A stretch of 64,000 nt of DNA from Rhizobium tumorigenes (GTDB taxonomy: Bacteria > Pseudomonadota > Alphaproteobacteria > Rhizobiales > Rhizobiaceae). The stretch spans positions 744,001 through 808,000 of the forward strand of contig NZ_CP117255.1 of assembly GCF_003240565.2 (NCBI RefSeq). The letters run 5' to 3'. A program made the translations under genes and the position numbers. The notes below the pieces were generated by a model. The model had not been told where the DNA came from and did no database searches. It worked only from the letters and a program-made list of their open reading frames with translations. This document shows positions 1 through 8,925 of the stretch, piece by piece (positions within the stretch are counted from its first letter, which is position 1; each line of letters begins with the position of its first letter).

Positions 1-422
1 CGCCGGGCAAGAAGGTCGAGGTCGCCATCTGGCGCAACGGCAAGTCGCAGTCGGTCACCGTCGATCTCGGAACCTTGCCTGCCGAGCAGAAGGCATCGGC
101 CGACGGCAACAATGCGCCGCAGGCAGAACCGCAGCAGCCAGCCTCGGAAAAGGCGCTTACCGATCTTGGCCTCACCGTCGGTCCGTCCGACGATGGCAAG
201 GGTGTCGCGATCACCGGCGTCAATCCGGACTCCGACGCTGCCGACAAGGGCGTGAAGGAAGGCGAGAAGATCACCTCGGTCAACAACCAGGAGGTCGCCA
301 ACGCCCAGGATATCGCCAAGGTCATTACTCAGGCGAAGAAGGACGGCCGCACCCGCGCGCTCTTCCAGATCCAGTCGGATAACGGCAGCCGCTTCGTGGC
401 TCTGCCGCTCAGCCAGGGCTGA
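1..422 (+). CDS. degP: DegP/Do-like periplasmic serine protease, C-terminal part (5' end outside window)
   Basis: The frame is open from base 3 to a TGA at 420-422 (139 residues) and enters the window mid-gene. What remains is the end of a first PDZ domain (PGKKVEVAIWRNGK, then SVTVDLG), a Q/P/A-rich linker and a second PDZ domain (GVAITGVNPDSDAADKGVKEGEKI, then ALFQIQSDNG). This is the tail layout of HtrA/DegP proteases, which degrade or chaperone misfolded envelope proteins in the periplasm. The protease domain is not visible, so the name rests on the PDZ pair and on the two-component genes that follow. A strong terminator follows the stop. Confidence 0.85.
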   Translation, partial: PGKKVEVAIWRNGKSQSVTVDLGTLPAEQKASADGNNAPQAEPQQPASEKALTDLGLTVGPSDDGKGVAITGVNPDSDAADKGVKEGEKITSVNNQEVANAQDIAKVITQAKKDGRTRALFQIQSDNGSRFVALPLSQG

Positions 423-443
423 TCGCGGTTAAAGTAACGTGGA

Positions 444-484
444 GGAAGCCGTGCAAGCCCCCGCCTGCACGGCTTCCTTGTTTT
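444..484 (+). terminator. Rho-independent terminator of degP
   Basis: A perfect 12-bp stem (GGAAGCCGTGCA at 444-455 with TGCACGGCTTCC at 466-477) has a 10-nt loop and is followed by TTGTTTTC. It begins 22 nt after the degP stop, so the downstream two-component operon probably has its own promoter. Confidence 0.85.
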
Positions 485-587
485 CAAAGCAACCATGGGT
501 GAAATCATGACCACCGGTAGCCAGCCAAAATCAAACGCCGCCGATTCCGGTTGTGCAGCAGTGCCGCCGGCGGGTAATGTCACGCAC

Positions 588-1265
588 ATGAAGATTTTGA
601 TCATCGAAGACGACCTCGAGGCCGCCGCCTACCTGACAAAGGCGTTCCGCGAGGCCGGTATACTTGCCGATCACGCCAGCGATGGCGAGAGCGGCCTCTT
701 CATGGGCTCGGAAAACACCTACGACGTCATGGTCATCGACCGGATGCTGCCGCGCCGCGACGGGCTTTCGGTCATCGCCGAACTGCGCCGCAAGGCGATC
801 CACACGCCTGTGCTGATCCTCTCGGCGCTCGGCCAGGTCGACGATCGCGTCACTGGCCTTCGCGCCGGCGGCGACGACTACCTGCCGAAGCCCTATGCCT
901 TCAGCGAATTGCTCGCCCGCGTCGAGGTACTGGGCCGTCGCAAGGGCACGCCGGATCAGGATGTGCTTTACCGCGTCGGCGATCTCGAGCTCGATCGCTT
1001 GTCCCACGAGGTCCGCCGGGCCGGCAAGGAGATCGTCCTGCAGCCGCGCGAGTTCCGCCTGCTGGAATACCTGATGAAGAATGCCGGCCAGGTGGTGACC
1101 CGCACCATGCTGCTGGAAAATGTCTGGGATTACCACTTCGATCCCCAGACCAACGTCATCGATGTCCACGTCTCGCGCCTGCGTGCCAAGATCGAGCGGG
1201 ATTTCAACATGCCGCTGCTGAAGACCATTCGCGGGGCAGGGTACATGATCAAGGACGAGGGATGA
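588..1265 (+). CDS. OmpR/PhoB-family response regulator
   Basis: 225 residues from ATG 588 (MKILIIEDDLEAA). The receiver domain spans about 1-115, with acidic residues 7-9, phospho-acceptor Asp51 in VMVIDRMLP and the switch lysine in YLPKPYAF. A winged-helix DNA-binding domain follows at about 130-225 (LQPREFRLLEYL, DVHVSRLRAKI, TIRGAGYMI). The frame is open back to an ATG at 495, but the extra 31 residues look non-conserved and the receiver normally starts where I place it. The stop overlaps the start of the downstream kinase gene (ATGA), so the two form a translationally coupled two-component pair. The signal sensed is unknown; proximity to degP hints at envelope stress (inference). Confidence 0.9.
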   Translation: MKILIIEDDLEAAAYLTKAFREAGILADHASDGESGLFMGSENTYDVMVIDRMLPRRDGLSVIAELRRKAIHTPVLILSALGQVDDRVTGLRAGGDDYLPKPYAFSELLARVEVLGRRKGTPDQDVLYRVGDLELDRLSHEVRRAGKEIVLQPREFRLLEYLMKNAGQVVTRTMLLENVWDYHFDPQTNVIDVHVSRLRAKIERDFNMPLLKTIRGAGYMIKDEG

Positions 1266-2674
1266 GTCGCTTCCGCGTCCTCTTCAAGTCCACCGCCGTC
1301 CGCCTGTCCGCCCTCTACATCCTGCTTTTCGCGCTCTGCGCTGCGACGTTGGTGTTCTACGTGACATCCATGTCCGAGCGGCTGATGACTGGCCAGATCC
1401 GCGATGCCGTCAGCCAGGAAGTCAATCAGGTCAAGCACGCCTATGAGGGCGGCGGCCTCAACCTTCTGCTGCGCACTATGGAGCGCCGTGCCCGCCAGCC
1501 GGGAGCCAATCTCTACGTCATTGCCAGCCCTACGGGCGTGATTCTTGCCGGCAACGTCGCCTCCGTCCAGCCCGGCACCTTCGACGACCAGGGCTGGACC
1601 GAAGTCCCCTTCACCTACGAGCGATATGCCGATACCGGCGCCGAGCGTCGCCACCTCGCCATCGCCAACATCTTCACGCTCGACAACGGCCTGCGCATCC
1701 TGATCGGCCGCGATCTCGGCGAGCCCGAGCGGTTCCGCCTGCTCGTGCGCCAGGCACTGATGCTGGCGCTGGCGATCATGGGTGTCGGGGCGCTGGTGAT
1801 CTGGTTTGGCATAGGCCGCAATGCGCTGCGGCGCATCGACAGGATGACCGATGCCAGCCGCAAAATCATGGCCGGCGACCTGTCGCAACGCCTGCCGGTC
1901 GGCGGTTCCGGCGATGAGTTCGACCGTATGTCGGATTCGCTGAACACCATGCTGGAGCGCATCGAGAAGCTCAACGAAGGCCTGCGCCAGGTTTCCGATA
2001 ATATCGCCCATGACCTGAAGACGCCGTTGACCCGTCTGCGTAACAAGGCGGTCGACGCGCTCGACATCGACAACGAGGATCGCCGGCGCGGCGCACTCGA
2101 AGGCATCATTGCCGAATCAGACCAGCTGATCCGCACCTTCAACGCCCTGCTGATGATCTCTCGTGTTGAGGCCGGTGCGGTTGCGGCCGAAATGACCACG
2201 GTCGATCTATCCGCCATCGTCGCCGACACCGCTGAACTTTACGAACCGGTCGCCGAAGATGCCGGGCTTGTCCTCACGGCCGAGATAGAGCCCGGCGTTG
2301 AAATCCAGGGCAACCGCGAACTGATCGGCCAGGCGCTGTTCAACCTCATCGACAACGCTCTGAAATACGCGCCTGGCGGCAATGGTCAGCCGGAGGTCAT
2401 TCTCAAGCTCAGCCGTGGTACCGATGGCGTCACGCTCTGTGTCGCTGACCGTGGTGCAGGCGTGCCGGTGGAAAGACGCGAAGACGTGGTGAAACGCTTC
2501 TTCCGGCTCGACGAAAGCCGCTCGAAGCCGGGCACCGGGCTTGGACTGTCGCTGGTCGAAGCGGTGATGGAACTGCATGGCGGCAAGCTACAGCTTTCCG
2601 ATACCGACCCCGACAGCAGCGATGCCCGTGGCCTGACCGCGACGATGGTGTTTGCGAACGCCGGCAAGGCATAG
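1262..2674 (+). CDS. Two-component sensor histidine kinase, HAMP type
   Basis: 470 residues. TM1 is at about 15-36, followed by a periplasmic sensor of about 130 residues, TM2 at about 168-188, and a HAMP domain. The HisKA domain has the phospho-acceptor His250 in NIAHDLKTPLTRLR. The HATPase domain shows the N box (NLIDNALKYAP), G1 box (VADRGAGVP), F box (KRFFRLDES) and G2 box (GTGLGLSLV). All catalytic motifs are intact. The start ATG overlaps the regulator stop by 4 nt, so this is the cognate kinase of the regulator just upstream. It is CusS/QseC-like in architecture; the ligand cannot be deduced. Confidence 0.9.
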   Translation: MSRFRVLFKSTAVRLSALYILLFALCAATLVFYVTSMSERLMTGQIRDAVSQEVNQVKHAYEGGGLNLLLRTMERRARQPGANLYVIASPTGVILAGNVASVQPGTFDDQGWTEVPFTYERYADTGAERRHLAIANIFTLDNGLRILIGRDLGEPERFRLLVRQALMLALAIMGVGALVIWFGIGRNALRRIDRMTDASRKIMAGDLSQRLPVGGSGDEFDRMSDSLNTMLERIEKLNEGLRQVSDNIAHDLKTPLTRLRNKAVDALDIDNEDRRRGALEGIIAESDQLIRTFNALLMISRVEAGAVAAEMTTVDLSAIVADTAELYEPVAEDAGLVLTAEIEPGVEIQGNRELIGQALFNLIDNALKYAPGGNGQPEVILKLSRGTDGVTLCVADRGAGVPVERREDVVKRFFRLDESRSKPGTGLGLSLVEAVMELHGGKLQLSDTDPDSSDARGLTATMVFANAGKA

Positions 2675-2743
2675 GGCGGCCTTCACAAATCGGACATCGA
2701 CCGATATTACCGCTTTGAGCAACTTCAATAAGGACCTCACGCC

Positions 2744-3283
2744 ATGGCTTCAGTCGTTTCCGTCGCCCGTGATCAGGTGCACGAGTTCTCCAAGACCGTG
2801 GTCGAGTGCATCGAGATCGTCGAGAATTCAGGCGTTGCGGGCGATGCCCATTCGGGCGTCACGGTGCAACATCGTTCGCGAGTGGCTGTCGATCCGAACC
2901 AGCCCAATCTTCGTCAGGTACACCTCATCGAGCGCGAGCTGCTTGAAGAGCTGGCAGGCAAGGGGTTCGAGCTGAGGCCGGGAGATCTCGGCGAAAATAT
3001 CCTGACCGAAGGCATCTCGCTTCTGGAACTCCCGACCGATACGATTCTGAAGATCGGACCTTACGTGCGACTGCAGGTAACCGGCCTGCGCAATCCCTGC
3101 GCCCAGATCGAAAACTTTCGGACCGGGCTTTTGAAAAATGTCGTCTATACCGGAGAAGATGGCAACATTGTCCGCAAGGCCGGGGTCATGACAATCGTGC
3201 TTGCGGGAGGCAGCGTGCAGCCTGGCGACCAGATCGAGGCCCACCTGCCACCCTTGCCGCACCGCCCGCTGGAACGGGTCTGA
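2744..3283 (+). CDS. MOSC domain-containing protein
   Basis: 179 residues, most of it a single MOSC domain (beta-barrel fold of the molybdenum cofactor sulfurase C-terminus). The conserved cysteine context is visible (GLRNPCAQIENF), as is GDLGENILTEGISL. The start is preceded by AAGGAC with suitable spacing. Stand-alone MOSC proteins are thought to handle sulfur or bind Mo cofactor (compare YiiM, YuaD); the substrate here is unknown. It lies 70 bp after the kinase gene on the same strand and may be co-transcribed. Confidence 0.85.
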   Translation: MASVVSVARDQVHEFSKTVVECIEIVENSGVAGDAHSGVTVQHRSRVAVDPNQPNLRQVHLIERELLEELAGKGFELRPGDLGENILTEGISLLELPTDTILKIGPYVRLQVTGLRNPCAQIENFRTGLLKNVVYTGEDGNIVRKAGVMTIVLAGGSVQPGDQIEAHLPPLPHRPLERV

Positions 3284-3433
3284 GTGCCAATCATTGTCAT
3301 GCCCTGGTCGAGAACCATCGCGATCAACGCTATTGGCCACGACTGCACTTCGTCCTAGATTGGCAGGCAATCAGCGTCCCACCTATTGGGCGGGGCGTCT
3401 GACCACGACTGCGTGAACAGGCCGGAGTGCTGT

Positions 3434-6385
3434 GTGACCCCATCGACAGATCGACTGGATACCGTGGCGCCTGGCCTTATGCGGCCGTTGAGCCAGGCCG
3501 AAGCCAAATCCGCTCTGGCCAGACTGAAGACCCTTGGCAAGACCGAGCCGACAATAGCGGCACTGCTCGACGGCGATACGGCGTTGCGGGATTTCATCGT
3601 CGCGGTCTTCACGCTTTCACCCTACCTCCGCGATACCGCCGAGCTCGACCCGCCTCTGCTCGCATCCGCCATCGATCTGCCGTTGCTGCCGCGGATCGAC
3701 CGGCTGGTTGCCGATGCCCGGGAGGCGTGGCGGCCCGTCGACGGCGTCGCCCCTTCCGAAACCGAGCTGATGGCCCGGCTGCGGCGTATCAAGCGCAAGA
3801 CGGCATTTCTCATCGCGCTCGCCGACCTCGGGCGGCTATTCGACGCAAAGACGTCGGCGCGCCTGCTAAGCAGACTTGCCGAGGCTTCCATTTCCGCAGC
3901 GATCGACTTCCTGTTGCTGTCGGCCCACGAGGCCGGCAAGCTGACGCTCGGAAACGTCTCGGCGCCCAGCCAGGGCTCCGGCCTGATCGTTCTCGGAATG
4001 GGCAAGCTTGGGGCTGAGGAGCTGAACTATTCGTCCGATGTCGATCTGGTCATCTTTTTCGACGAGATGGCCGGCATCGTTGCCGATCCCGACGACGCCA
4101 TAGAGATCTTTCCGCGACTGATGCGGCGGCTCGTCCGCATCCTGCAGGAGCGCACGGCCGACGGATATGTGTTTCGCACGGACCTGCGCCTGAGACCCGA
4201 TCCCGGCGCCACCGCCCTTGCCATGCCTGTCGATGCGGCGATGATCTATTACGAGGGCAGGGGACAGAACTGGGAGCGCGCCGCCTTCATCAAGGCCCGC
4301 CCGGTGGCCGGTGACCGCGAGGCGGGGGCAGCATTCATCCGCGATCTCGTGCCCTTCGTATTCCGCAAATACCTGGATTTCGCCGCCATCGCCGATATCC
4401 ATTCAATCAAGCGGCAGATCCACGTCCACAAGGGCCATGGCGCGATCGCCGTCAAGGGTCACAACGTCAAGCTCGGGCGGGGCGGCATCCGCGAGATCGA
4501 ATTCTTCGCCCAGACCCAGCAGCTGATTGCCGGCGGACGCATGCCGTCGCTTCGCAGCCGGGCAACGGAGGCAACGCTTGCCGAACTGACCAGAGCAGGC
4601 TGGATCGATGCCGAAACGCGCGATGAGTTGACCGAGGGCTACTGGTTCCTCCGTGATGTCGAGCACCGCATCCAGATGGTGCGCGACGAGCAGACGCATC
4701 TGCTGCCCGAGACGGATGCCGAACTAAGGCGCATTGCGCTGATGATGGGATTTCCCGATCTGCCGCGCTTTTCGGAGCGGCTCGTATCCGTGCTGAAGAC
4801 CGTCGAAAGGCGCTATTCCCAGCTGTTCGAGTACGAGAAAGGATTATCCGGCGAGGCCGGCAATCTCGTCTTTACCGGCCAGGCTGATGATCCCGAGACA
4901 CTCCAGACCTTGCAGCGTCTCGGTTTCGACCGTCCGGCCGATATCTCCCGTATCATCCGCACCTGGCACTACGGTCGCTATCGCGCGACCCAATCGGTCG
5001 AGGCACGGGAGCGTCTGACGGAACTGATGCCGCAATTGCTGCGCGCTTTCGGGGAAAGTACACGGGCCGACGAGGCGTTGCTGCGCTTCGACCAGTTTCT
5101 CGCCGGATTGCCGGCCGGCATCCAGCTCTTTTCTCTTCTTGGCAACAATCCCGTGCTGCTCGGCCTGCTCGTCACCATCATGTCGGCGGCGCCACGGCTG
5201 GCCGATATCATCGCCGCGCGCCCACATGTCTTCGATGGCATGCTCGATCCCGGCATCATGACGGAGCTGCCGACGCGCGACTATCTCTCCTCGCGCCTCG
5301 AAAGCTTCCTGCAGCCTGCCCGGCACTACGAAGACACGCTGGACCGGCTGCGCATCTTTGCCGCAGAGCAGCGTTTCCTGATCGGCATCAGGCTGCTGAC
5401 GGGTGCGATATCGGGCGAGATGGCGGGACGCGCGTTCAGCCATCTGGCCGATCTCGTCATAGCTTCCGCACTGGATGCCGTTCAAAGCGAAGTACGCCTG
5501 GCACACGGCGATTTCCCCGGTGGCCGCATAGCCATCGTCGGCATGGGCAAACTCGGCAGCTTCGAACTCACAGCCGGGTCCGACGTCGATATCATCCTGC
5601 TTTATGACTACGACGATGGCGCCACCGGCTCCGATGGGCAAAAGCCGCTCGACGCCACCCGCTATTTCACCCGCATCACCCAGCGACTCATCGCCGCCCT
5701 GTCAGCGCCGACGGCCGAGGGCATCCTTTATCAGGTCGACATGCGGCTGCGGCCCTCGGGCAACAAGGGGCCGGTTGCTACCCGTATAAATGCCTTCGAG
5801 AAATATCAGCGCGGGGAAGCCTGGACCTGGGAGCATATGGCCCTGACCCGAGCCCGGTTGGTTTGCGGCGACCCGACACTGGTCTCGCATGCCGAACGGA
5901 TTATCGCCGGCATTCTCGCGGCGCCCGCCGACACAGCAAAGATAGCTACAGACGTGGCGGACATGAGGGCATTGGTCGATACCGAAAAGCCGCCCACCGG
6001 ACTGTGGGATATCAAGCACGCGCCGGGAGGCCAGATCGACATCGAGTTCCTCAGCCAGTATGCGCGGCTTGTGTCGCCGCTGTCCGTTTCGGCGGAAGAT
6101 AGCCAAGGCTTCACTACCGCAGAGGCGCTTGCGCGCTTCGTACCCGGTCTCATCCCCGAGCAGGATCTCGCCACCTGCCGGCAGGCGCTGGCGCTCTACA
6201 CCGAGCTGTCGCAGCTGATCCGCCTTTGCATCGATGGTGTCTTCGATCCCGCAGAGGCGCCGGCGGGCTTGATCGATCTCGTGACACATGCCGGCGATTG
6301 CCCGGATGTGGTGACACTCGAAGCTGAACTCCGCCGCCTAGGCGACGCGACGCGCCGCATATTTCATGCGGTCCTCACGCGCTAG
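3434..6385 (+). CDS. glnE: Bifunctional glutamine-synthetase adenylyltransferase/adenylyl-removing enzyme
   Basis: 983 residues from GTG 3434, chosen because GGAG lies 6 nt upstream and the length fits rhizobial GlnE; the frame is open back to a TTG at 3386. It has two nucleotidyltransferase halves. The N-terminal adenylyl-removing half carries GMGKLGAEELNYSSDVDLV, and the C-terminal adenylylating half carries GMGKLGSFELTAGSDVDII. Both keep the G-S-D-x-D metal site. The enzyme adds and removes AMP on glutamine synthetase I in response to PII and glutamine, controlling nitrogen assimilation. Its last 48 bases overlap the convergent kinase gene on the other strand. Confidence 0.96.
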   Translation: MTPSTDRLDTVAPGLMRPLSQAEAKSALARLKTLGKTEPTIAALLDGDTALRDFIVAVFTLSPYLRDTAELDPPLLASAIDLPLLPRIDRLVADAREAWRPVDGVAPSETELMARLRRIKRKTAFLIALADLGRLFDAKTSARLLSRLAEASISAAIDFLLLSAHEAGKLTLGNVSAPSQGSGLIVLGMGKLGAEELNYSSDVDLVIFFDEMAGIVADPDDAIEIFPRLMRRLVRILQERTADGYVFRTDLRLRPDPGATALAMPVDAAMIYYEGRGQNWERAAFIKARPVAGDREAGAAFIRDLVPFVFRKYLDFAAIADIHSIKRQIHVHKGHGAIAVKGHNVKLGRGGIREIEFFAQTQQLIAGGRMPSLRSRATEATLAELTRAGWIDAETRDELTEGYWFLRDVEHRIQMVRDEQTHLLPETDAELRRIALMMGFPDLPRFSERLVSVLKTVERRYSQLFEYEKGLSGEAGNLVFTGQADDPETLQTLQRLGFDRPADISRIIRTWHYGRYRATQSVEARERLTELMPQLLRAFGESTRADEALLRFDQFLAGLPAGIQLFSLLGNNPVLLGLLVTIMSAAPRLADIIAARPHVFDGMLDPGIMTELPTRDYLSSRLESFLQPARHYEDTLDRLRIFAAEQRFLIGIRLLTGAISGEMAGRAFSHLADLVIASALDAVQSEVRLAHGDFPGGRIAIVGMGKLGSFELTAGSDVDIILLYDYDDGATGSDGQKPLDATRYFTRITQRLIAALSAPTAEGILYQVDMRLRPSGNKGPVATRINAFEKYQRGEAWTWEHMALTRARLVCGDPTLVSHAERIIAGILAAPADTAKIATDVADMRALVDTEKPPTGLWDIKHAPGGQIDIEFLSQYARLVSPLSVSAEDSQGFTTAEALARFVPGLIPEQDLATCRQALALYTELSQLIRLCIDGVFDPAEAPAGLIDLVTHAGDCPDVVTLEAELRRLGDATRRIFHAVLTR

Positions 6386-8713
6386 CGCATCCTGGGAAGC
6401 GGGCTGGTCCGGAATGTAGACCGAGATGACGGTTCCGACGCCTTCACGCGAGCGGATATTCATCCTTCCCTGGTGAAGAGTTGCCAGCGAACGCGAAATG
6501 GCAAGCCCCAGACCGGAGCCGCCCTTGCTCTTGGCATATTGGCTCTGCACCTGCTCGAATGGCTGTCCGATCTTGCCAAGCGCCGACTTCGGGATGCCGA
6601 TGCCGGTATCGGCGATCGTCAGCATCACACCTTGCCCGACATCGCGCAGGCGCACGGCAATCCGTCCGCCGTTGTTGGTGAACTTGACGGCGTTGGACAG
6701 CAGGTTGAGCAGGATCTGCTTCATGGCCCGCCGGTCGGCCGTCAGCGTTCGGCCGGTGATGAACCGCTGGTCCACCTGAATATTCTTTGAGGCAGCCGGC
6801 ACCGAGGTAAAGCGCAGGCATTCCTCGATCAACGGCACCAGGTCGATCGTCTCGCAGGACAGCTTGACGTGACCAGCCTCGATCTTCGACATATCAAGAA
6901 TATCGTTGATGACGTTGAGGAGATGCTTGCCGCTGTCGTGGATATCGCGGGCATACTCGTCGTATTTCTCAGATCCAAGCGGACCGAACATCTGGTTCTG
7001 CAGGATTTCCGAAAAGCCGAGAATGGCGTTAAGCGGCGTGCGAAGTTCGTGCGACATGTTGGCGAGGAATTCGGACTTCGCCTTGTTGGCAGCCTCGGCG
7101 CGATCTTTTTCCGCGAGATAATTTGTGTTGGCAACCGACAGCTCCGACTTCTGCCGCTCGAGAATTTGCCGCGAGGCGGAGAGGTCGTCGATCGTCGCGT
7201 TGTTGCGGCGCTCGGATTCGCGCAGGCGCTCCTGGTGGCGTTTTAGCAGCGTGATGTCGGTGCCGACGGAAACCGTGCCGCCATCGCGCGTCCGGCGCTC
7301 GTTGATCTGCAGCCAGCGTTCGTCGGCCAGCTGTACCTCGGTGGTGACGGAATATCCGGAACGGTCCGCATCGGCGATCCGTCGCTCGATCACAGGGCGT
7401 GCTGCGGCTGCCGCGACCGCCGAACGCTCGGTACCAGGCATCAGCACGCTGTCTGGAAGTCCGTAGGCCTGCTGATAGTGAGCGTTGCACATCACCAGAC
7501 GGTCGTTCTTGTCCCAGAGCACGAAGGCTTCAGACGTGCACTCGATCGCATCCGCCAGACGCTGGTCGGCTTCTGCATAGCGCTGTGCCAGCCGGTGCTG
7601 CTCGGTGACATCCATGGCGATGCCGATCATGTGCACCTGGCCGGAATTGGTACGGATGACCTGGGCGCGGACCCGCATCCAGACATAGTGGCCGCCGGCA
7701 TGGCGAATGCGCAGGATCTGGTCGATTTGGCCGGCCTTGCCCTTGGCAACGGCGCGCGCCAGCTCATACAGGCTGTTGTCGTTCGGGTGCATCAGGCGGG
7801 CAGCATCGCCGAAAGACAACGTCTTGTCCGAGGCGGGCAGGCCGAGCATGTCGTACATCGAGCGCGACCAGAAGAATTCGCGGTTGGCAAAATCGAAATC
7901 CCAAAGGCCACACCGTCCGCGCGACAAGGCGGTCTCGACGCGCAGGTTGGATTCCAAGAACGTCTCGTCTGCATCCCGGGCCCGTCGGACCTGCATGTAG
8001 TAGGCGTAGAGGATGACCAGCAGGATCGATGAAATCCCGGCAAATAGCGTCACGTTCAGTGTGAGCTCGTCGCGCCACAGGCGGCCAATCTGTTCCAGCG
8101 ACACGGCAGAGACGATAAACCCGCCCTTGTCACCGATGAGGGCGATCGAAGCATAGTAGGGCAGGCCGCCGATGGTGGTTTCGATCACGCCGCCGCCGTC
8201 CCCGAACCGGCGAATGGTCGAGACTTCGGGAAAGAAGTCGGAGATAGTCATGCCGACATAGCGGACCCCGTCGATGGAAGATGCAAAGACGCGGCCGCTT
8301 GCCTGCACCAGCAGCACGAAGTCGCCGCTGTCGAGCCTGTCCTGCGGCAGAAAGGTGCGAAGCCGCGCTTCGGCCGCATCCCTGTCGCCCGCATCGAACA
8401 ATGTCACCTCATGGGCAAAAGCGGCAGATGCGACAGAGGCGGAGAGAACCGTGGAATGACGGGCCGCTGTTTCCATGCGGCCATGCTCCATCACCATCGC
8501 CACGATATGCGAAGCAGCCACGACGGAGAGAAAGGCGAGGATCAGGATCGGGATTGCCCGCTTGAGGATATTTTCTGCCTTGGAAAAATTGCGTGAAACG
8601 TTGCCGACGCTCACACCCGCACGGTCGATGAGACCATCATGCCAAGATTTAAGATCGTCAAAATTGACACGCAGCCGCCCCTCGGCCGCAGTCGCCCGCC
8701 GCACGTCCACCAT
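6338..8713 (-). CDS. pleC: PleC/DivJ-type PAS-domain sensor histidine kinase
   Basis: 791 residues from ATG 8713, preceded by AGGGCGAG; an in-frame ATG at 8776 would give 812. There are two membrane segments (ILILAFLSVVAASHIVAMVM and, about 190 residues later, NVTLFAGISSILLVILYAYY) around a periplasmic domain, then two or more PAS domains. HisKA has FLANMSHELRTPLNAILGFSEI, followed by a DivK-interacting-type segment (MFGPLGSEKYDEYARDIH, INDILDMSKIEAG). HATPase motifs are NLLSNAVKFT, IADTGIGIP and GGSGLGLAIS. This family phosphorylates or dephosphorylates the cell-cycle regulator DivK in alphaproteobacteria. The pleC name is based on that signature plus the glnE/pepN neighbourhood; a related PdhS/CbrA paralogue is possible. 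Confidence 0.75.
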   Translation of the reverse strand: MVDVRRATAAEGRLRVNFDDLKSWHDGLIDRAGVSVGNVSRNFSKAENILKRAIPILILAFLSVVAASHIVAMVMEHGRMETAARHSTVLSASVASAAFAHEVTLFDAGDRDAAEARLRTFLPQDRLDSGDFVLLVQASGRVFASSIDGVRYVGMTISDFFPEVSTIRRFGDGGGVIETTIGGLPYYASIALIGDKGGFIVSAVSLEQIGRLWRDELTLNVTLFAGISSILLVILYAYYMQVRRARDADETFLESNLRVETALSRGRCGLWDFDFANREFFWSRSMYDMLGLPASDKTLSFGDAARLMHPNDNSLYELARAVAKGKAGQIDQILRIRHAGGHYVWMRVRAQVIRTNSGQVHMIGIAMDVTEQHRLAQRYAEADQRLADAIECTSEAFVLWDKNDRLVMCNAHYQQAYGLPDSVLMPGTERSAVAAAAARPVIERRIADADRSGYSVTTEVQLADERWLQINERRTRDGGTVSVGTDITLLKRHQERLRESERRNNATIDDLSASRQILERQKSELSVANTNYLAEKDRAEAANKAKSEFLANMSHELRTPLNAILGFSEILQNQMFGPLGSEKYDEYARDIHDSGKHLLNVINDILDMSKIEAGHVKLSCETIDLVPLIEECLRFTSVPAASKNIQVDQRFITGRTLTADRRAMKQILLNLLSNAVKFTNNGGRIAVRLRDVGQGVMLTIADTGIGIPKSALGKIGQPFEQVQSQYAKSKGGSGLGLAISRSLATLHQGRMNIRSREGVGTVISVYIPDQPASQDALAREDRMKYAARRVA

Positions 8714-8853
8714 ATCTCGCCCTGAACCTCGTGTGATTCGCAGCGCCGCTCGCCCGAACCTGCGCCAATGAATCATTCGCGATTCGGCTTGTCCAGAGGG
8801 CGTGATAAAACTTTCTTAACTATTTGCTATTGCAGGTTTTTTAGAAGTCGAGA

Positions 8854-8872
8854 TTGCGTCCGTTGGACGCAA
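8854..8872 (-). terminator. Probable terminator of pepN
   Basis: Perfect 8-bp hairpin, TTGCGTCC / GGACGCAA with a 3-nt loop, 53 nt beyond the pepN stop codon on the minus strand. A T-rich run is not adjacent, so it may act by RNA folding only. Confidence 0.45.
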
Positions 8873-8925
8873 CGCCCGGTCTTTGTCGGACTTGTTGCGC
8901 AAATCACCTGTTGCGTCGCCGCAAA

